Source of the DNA: Pseudomonadota bacterium
GTDB lineage: Bacteria > Pseudomonadota > Alphaproteobacteria > Rhizobiales > Beijerinckiaceae
Direction of reading: 5' to 3'
Assembly (NCBI GenBank): GCA_023426505.1
Contig: JAFAAP010000310.1
Location: 1-18,423, forward strand
DNA length: 18,423 nucleotides
The notes below the pieces were generated by a model. It was given only the letters and a program-made list of their open reading frames with translations, was not told where the DNA came from and did not search any database. This document shows, one piece after another, positions 16,458 through 18,423 of the stretch. Both the position numbers and the translations under genes were made by a program. Position 1 is the stretch's first letter; each line of letters opens with the position of its first letter.

Positions 16458-17221
16458 CCCGTCCGGGCGCTGAGGCCGCCGAAGCGGCGGTCGCGCCTGC
16501 GATACTCGGCCAGGGCGGCCCGGAAGGTCGCCTCGTCGAAATCCGGCCAGAAGTCAGGAATGAAGACGAACTCCGAATAGGCCGTCTGCCAAGTCAGGAA
16601 GTTGGAAATCCGCTGCTCGCCGGAGGTCCGGATGACCAGATCCGGATCGGGAATGCCCTGCGTGTCGAGGGCGCGCTCCACCATCTCCATGCCGATGGCT
16701 TCCGGGTCGAGGGTCCCGGCCTTCACCTGCCGCGCGAGTTCACGCATGGCATGGACGATCTCCTGCCGACCGCCGTAGTTGAAGGCGATCACCAGGGTCA
16801 GGCCGGTATTCGCGCGTGTGAGCTGCTCGGCCTCGTCGAGGAGCATGCGGATGTCGGGCGAAAGGCCCTCCCGCTCGCCGATGATCCGCACGCGGATGTT
16901 GTTGCGGTGGAGATCGGCGAGATCGTGCCGCACGAACCGCTTCAGCAAGCCCATGAGGTCCGAGACCTCCTGGGCTGGCCGGCGCCAGTTCTCGGCCGAG
17001 AAGCTGTAAACCGTCAGGTACTGGATGCCAAGGTCGCCGGCGGCGCGCACGGCGCGCCGGATCGCTTCGACACCCCGACGATGGCCCTCGAGCCGGGGCA
17101 GCCCACGCTGAGCCGCCCAACGACCGTTGCCGTCCATGATGATGGCCACGTGCGCAGGCAGGCCCTCGCCTTCGGGCTGACAGGCGAGGACGGAGGCCGA
17201 CCGCTTGGCTTCACCACTCAT
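16454..17221 (-). CDS. uppS: Undecaprenyl diphosphate synthase (cis-isoprenyl transferase)
   Basis: UppS extends farnesyl diphosphate with eight isopentenyl units to C55 undecaprenyl diphosphate, the lipid carrier for peptidoglycan and polysaccharide synthesis. The 255-residue cytosolic enzyme shows HVAIIMDGNGRWA with the catalytic Asp30 (Asp26 in E. coli), TVYSFSAENWRRP, and the C-terminal PDLVIRTSGEQRISNFLTWQ with the diphosphate-binding arginine. A good ribosome-binding site (GGAAAGA) lies just upstream of the ATG at 17221, in the 30-base gap after frr. The stop overlaps the cdsA GTG start. Its isoprenoid substrate depends on Dxr two genes downstream. Confidence 0.96.
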   Translation of the reverse strand: MSGEAKRSASVLACQPEGEGLPAHVAIIMDGNGRWAAQRGLPRLEGHRRGVEAIRRAVRAAGDLGIQYLTVYSFSAENWRRPAQEVSDLMGLLKRFVRHDLADLHRNNIRVRIIGEREGLSPDIRMLLDEAEQLTRANTGLTLVIAFNYGGRQEIVHAMRELARQVKAGTLDPEAIGMEMVERALDTQGIPDPDLVIRTSGEQRISNFLTWQTAYSEFVFIPDFWPDFDEATFRAALAEYRRRDRRFGGLSARTG

Positions 17222-17251
17222 GATTTCTTTCCAGATGCAGGGCCGAACCGG

Positions 17252-17812
17252 TCAGACCTGCATGATTTCCTTTTCCTTGGCCGTGACGAGGTGCTCGACC
17301 TCGGCCACGAACTGGTCGGTGGCCTTCTGGACCTGGTCGGCATGACGCTTGCCGTCGTCCTCGCTGATCGCGTGGTCCTTCTCCAGCTTCTTCAGCAGGT
17401 CGAGACCGTCGCGGCGGACGTGGCGGATGGCGATACGGGCCTCCTCGGCGTATTTGTGGGAGACCTTGACCATCTCCTTGCGCCGCTGCTCGTTCATCTC
17501 AGGAATGCGCAGGCGGATGACCTGCCCCTCGGTCTGAGGGTTCAGGCCGAGGTCCGACTCGCGGATCGCCTTCTCGACGGCGTTGACCATGCCGCGATCC
17601 CACACCTGCACACTCAGAAGGCGCGGCTCGGGGACGCTGACGGTCGCAACCTGGGAGATCGGCAGAAGGGAGCCGTAGGCGTCGACCTGGATCGGGTCGA
17701 GCAGGTTGGGCGACGCGCGACCCGTGCGCAGGCTGCCCAGGTCGTTCTTGAATGCGTTGATCGCGCCCTGCATGCGGCGCTTGATATCCTCAAGGTCGAA
17801 AGAAGTGGCCAT
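17252..17812 (-). CDS. frr: Ribosome recycling factor
   Basis: RRF works with EF-G to split the post-termination ribosome into subunits. The 186-residue product has the standard length and the two-domain pattern: a long three-helix bundle (residues about 1-30 and 105-186) broken by a small beta domain (about 31-104). Signatures are LRTGRASPNLLD near residue 30 and the C-terminal region rich in lysine and glutamate ending VTAKEKEIMQV. The sequence AGGACCCG just before the ATG serves as ribosome-binding site. pyrH lies 57 bases upstream and uppS 30 bases downstream, the order found across many proteobacteria. Confidence 0.97.
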   Translation of the reverse strand: MATSFDLEDIKRRMQGAINAFKNDLGSLRTGRASPNLLDPIQVDAYGSLLPISQVATVSVPEPRLLSVQVWDRGMVNAVEKAIRESDLGLNPQTEGQVIRLRIPEMNEQRRKEMVKVSHKYAEEARIAIRHVRRDGLDLLKKLEKDHAISEDDGKRHADQVQKATDQFVAEVEHLVTAKEKEIMQV

Positions 17813-17869
17813 CGGGTCCTGTCCTTACGCGAACGATTCTAAAGGGCTTACGCTGAGCGCGCCTTGGCA

Positions 17870-18423
17870 TCAAGGGGCGACGACGGTGGAAGGAACTTTG
17901 CCCTGGAGAATTGCCGTTACGGAGCTCGGAGCATGGACCGAGCCGACGATGATCGGCAGACGGCTCTCCCGGGCGAGTGCGAAGGCCGCCGTGTCCATCA
18001 CCTTCAGGTCGCGGGCGATCGCCTCGTCGTGGGTGATGCGGTCGTAGCGGATCGCGCTCGGATCCTTCTTGGGGTCCGCCGAGTAGACGCCGTCCACCTG
18101 GGTCGCCTTCAAGACAGCATCGCAGCGCAGCTCCGCCGCACGCAGAACGGCGGCCGTGTCGGTGGTGAAGAAGGGATTGCCGGTTCCGCCCGCGAGCACC
18201 ACTACCTGCCCCTTGTCGAGATGGTGCAGCGCCGGCTGCCGGGCATAGGTCTCGCAGATCGTCGGCATTGACACCGCCGACATGGTGCGGGCATCGACGC
18301 CGGCCGCATTCAGGGCCGTCTCGATGGCGAGCGAGTTCATGACCGTGCCGAGCATGCCCATGGAATCCGCCGTCGGACGGTCGATCCAGCCGGCGGCGCT
18401 CATGCGAGCCCCGCGGATGATGT
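17870..18423 (-). CDS. pyrH: UMP kinase, C-terminal 183 residues (5' end outside window)
   Basis: PyrH phosphorylates UMP to UDP in pyrimidine nucleotide synthesis; the bacterial enzyme is a hexamer of the amino acid kinase family. The frame runs off the right edge: the codons before the ATG at 18403 read IIRGAR, the conserved (F/I)RG segment, so that ATG is internal. Visible signatures are DSMGMLGTVMNSLAIE (UMP site), VVLAGGTGNPFFTTDTAA (nucleotide site), and ATQVDGVYSADPKKDPSA. About 55-65 N-terminal residues are missing when compared with the usual length near 240. It is the first visible gene of the leftward cluster; upstream genes (often tsf and rpsB) and the main promoter lie outside the window. 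Confidence 0.96.
   Translation of the reverse strand, partial: IIRGARMSAAGWIDRPTADSMGMLGTVMNSLAIETALNAAGVDARTMSAVSMPTICETYARQPALHHLDKGQVVVLAGGTGNPFFTTDTAAVLRAAELRCDAVLKATQVDGVYSADPKKDPSAIRYDRITHDEAIARDLKVMDTAAFALARESRLPIIVGSVHAPSSVTAILQGKVPSTVVAP

Noticed and set aside
15549..17842. Long + strand open frames of 343 and 480 codons over cdsA, uppS and frr
   Set aside because: They are shadows of conserved genes on the other strand; the sequences are low in motif content and have no ribosome-binding sites of note.

Overview
The window looks like ordinary core chromosome of a GC-rich alphaproteobacterium, probably of the Hyphomicrobiales (Rhizobiales). The support is the gene content and order (a pyrH-to-lpxB envelope operon using LpxI rather than LpxH), a single-PDZ RseP of MmpA type, and the protein sequences. 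A Methylobacteriaceae (Microvirga-like) source is my impression only. I see no mobile element, CRISPR array, rRNA or tRNA, and no defence or secondary-metabolite island. No stretch longer than about 170 bases lacks a gene.

Left part (1-5320): comEC, a DNA-uptake channel gene, runs leftward and is frameshifted near its 3' end; its continuation stays open to the window edge. Divergent from it are gltX (glutamyl-tRNA synthetase) and gltA (citrate synthase), both on the + strand. gltA has a short leader with several competing inverted repeats and is followed by a strong intrinsic terminator (5291-5318). Convergent with gltA is an unrecognised gene for a predicted secreted, cysteine-containing protein (5342-6139).

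Right part (6204-18423): a long leftward cluster reads, in transcription order, pyrH (5' end cut by the window), frr, uppS, cdsA, dxr, rseP, bamA, lpxD, fabZ, lpxA, lpxI, lpxB. It joins UMP kinase and ribosome recycling to isoprenoid precursor supply (Dxr), the undecaprenyl carrier (UppS), phospholipid synthesis (CdsA), envelope proteolysis (RseP), outer-membrane protein assembly (BamA) and early lipid A synthesis (LpxA, LpxD, LpxI, LpxB, with FabZ supplying acyl chains). Many junctions overlap by 1 to 11 bases, which suggests translational coupling. The tight packing is broken twice, by a 163-base gap before bamA and by a terminator-like hairpin between bamA and lpxD.

The most notable observations are a BamA with only four recognisable POTRA domains (the canonical first one seems to be missing), the comEC frameshift in a short G run, alternative hairpins in the gltA leader, the bamA-lpxD terminator-like hairpin, and a sharply AT-rich patch of rare codons inside dxr. 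I found no convincing undescribed multi-gene system.
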